From Haloferacaceae archaeon PL-Br10_E2g29 (lineage in GTDB: Archaea; Halobacteriota; Halobacteria; Halobacteriales; Haloferacaceae): a stretch of DNA of 5,798 nucleotides. A program made the translations under genes and the position numbers. This document shows, one piece after another, positions 4,779-5,798 of this stretch. The notes beneath the pieces are model-generated. The model was not told where the DNA came from and did not search any database. It worked only from the letters and a program-made list of their open reading frames with translations. Numbering within the stretch: position 1 is the stretch's first letter; each line of letters begins with the position of its first letter. The stretch covers positions 1 through 5,798 of the forward strand of contig LKMS01000104.1 of NCBI GenBank assembly GCA_001563965.1. The letters run 5' to 3'.

Positions 4779-5798
4779 TTACCACTCCTTTTCGCTGAGT
4801 TCGTCGATGTAGCGGTGATCGTCGTTGGTCTCGATCGATTCGCGAGTCTCACTGTCGAGCGTCGGCGTGAGTGATTCCGGTGGCAACGCGATGTCCTGTG
4901 GCTCGCCGCCGTCACAGGCGTGTGCGTGAATGAGAACCGCCTCGCGGTCGTAGCTCTCCAGATCGTTTGGCGAGTCAAGATTCGTGTCTTCCTCGATTAC
5001 CCACATGTTGAGGTGCGTAATTTCCTCGTCGCCCTCGCCGTTGCTGTGGGCCTCACATAGGTAGTCGGCGTAGACGACCTCCGCACCGTCGGTGAAGTTA
5101 GGGTTTGCGCGACTCTCGATCGAGTACATGTAGAACCGCTCGCGGTAGGTGTCGAGCTGTTTGTAGTTGTGGGGGCCGTGGGGACGATCAAACGCGGCTT
5201 GCCTGTCATTGTAGACATCGATCACCTCGCCGTCGGCCTGCTGGGCGGTGAACACGTAGTACTCATCCGAGCCGATCGGTCCCTGATAGAACGACCAGTC
5301 TGGCTGGCTGAGTTTGGCAACTGATTGAATTGATCGCACCTCGCTTTCGAGCGGAACGGCTGTGTCGTCATCGATTGCGCCGACCGTATTCAGCGTGGGA
5401 ACAATCATGAACACGCCGGCGGTAATCACGAGAAACAGCACGGCGACGGTTCCGACGTACCGAAGCTGCTCGGCTCTCGGCGGTTCGGGAACGGTGAGTC
5501 GCGGCAGCCGTGCGTCAAGCACGCGCCCGCGCTCGGTGACTGAGATAACGGTTGCATCCAGTTTCGTGAGGACGCCGGCTCTGTCGGCTACCCACCGTGC
5601 GTCACGCCAGAACTGCGGGCCGCAGAACAACGCCAGCCCCATCAGCGCGACGTACGGGAACGCGCCGATTCGGACGGTTGCGGCCATAAATAGGTGCCCA
5701 CCAGCGTACATGATCGCCAGCATGTAGCGCGGCCGACCCGCAAGCAGTAATAACAGCGGCGAGATGAACATGAGCGTAAACCACGAAACACTCCCGAT
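4779..5798 (-). CDS. HTTM domain (vitamin K-dependent carboxylase-related) membrane protein, C-terminal part; N-terminus outside window
   Basis: The frame is open from the right edge to the TAA at 4781-4779, giving 339 visible residues. The ATG at 5771 is internal, because the frame continues upstream with a hydrophobic stretch (IGSVSWFTLMFISP). Visible helices lie at about 6-20, 25-41, 43-60 and 113-134. HLFMAATVRIGAFPYVALMGLALF (34-58) matches the last HTTM helices. An Arg-rich segment (62-112) is probably cytoplasmic, and after the final helix a roughly 200-residue acidic domain probably faces outside. That domain carries the pattern I associate with HTTM C-termini: QPDWSFYQGP (165-174), YYVFTAQQADGEVIDVYNDR (180-199), RFYMYS (221-226) and YADYLCE (243-249). 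HTTM relates to gamma-glutamyl carboxylase, but most archaeal members have no proven reaction, and vitamin K chemistry should not be assumed. Cys248 and Cys295 may form a disulfide or metal site. Local GC is lower than in the + strand genes. The family call is fairly confident; the function is unknown. Confidence 0.75.
   Translation of the reverse strand: MGSVSWFTLMFISPLLLLLAGRPRYMLAIMYAGGHLFMAATVRIGAFPYVALMGLALFCGPQFWRDARWVADRAGVLTKLDATVISVTERGRVLDARLPRLTVPEPPRAEQLRYVGTVAVLFLVITAGVFMIVPTLNTVGAIDDDTAVPLESEVRSIQSVAKLSQPDWSFYQGPIGSDEYYVFTAQQADGEVIDVYNDRQAAFDRPHGPHNYKQLDTYRERFYMYSIESRANPNFTDGAEVVYADYLCEAHSNGEGDEEITHLNMWVIEEDTNLDSPNDLESYDREAVLIHAHACDGGEPQDIALPPESLTPTLDSETRESIETNDDHRYIDELSEKEW

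Overview
The window reads as chromosomal DNA from a haloarchaeon (class Halobacteria). The DNA is GC-rich with strong G/C preference at third codon positions. The proteins are rich in Asp and Glu and poor in Lys. One gene encodes sn-glycerol-1-phosphate dehydrogenase, the enzyme that sets archaeal lipid stereochemistry. Several genes have an AT-rich TATA-like element about 23-30 bases before the start codon, the spacing expected for leaderless haloarchaeal transcripts. I see no tRNA, rRNA, insertion sequence, CRISPR array or integration site.

Layout. (1) Positions 1-774, + strand: the 3' part of a threonine synthase-like PLP enzyme whose start lies outside the window. (2) 857-1531, +: a DtxR/MntR/SirR-type metal-dependent repressor. 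(3) 1626-2681, +: egsA, glycerol-1-phosphate dehydrogenase. (4) 2772-3395, +: a five-helix DUF420 membrane protein, the family that includes the cytochrome oxidase assembly factor CtaM/YozB. (5) 3527-4282, +: a NAD kinase-fold protein that keeps the NAD-binding segment but has lost the GGDG and NE signatures. (6) 4307-4756, +: a small four-helix membrane protein of unknown function, 24 bases downstream of gene 5. (7) 4779-5798, - strand: the C-terminal part of an HTTM (vitamin K-dependent carboxylase-related) membrane protein that runs off the right edge and converges on gene 6. Gaps between genes are 22-131 bases, so no gene-free stretch exceeds 300 bases.

The first four genes look like separate housekeeping units (amino acid or PLP metabolism, metal regulation, lipid backbone synthesis, respiratory membrane biogenesis), each with its own candidate promoter, rather than one operon. 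Genes 5 and 6 are close enough to be co-transcribed.

I found no clear new multi-gene system. The points most worth checking are the degenerate NAD kinase-like protein, its unusual leader (an inverted repeat followed by a 10-codon ORF that overlaps the gene start by ATGA), the altered PLP-pocket motifs in the threonine synthase-like protein, and a Cys/His cluster in the C-terminal domain of the HTTM protein.
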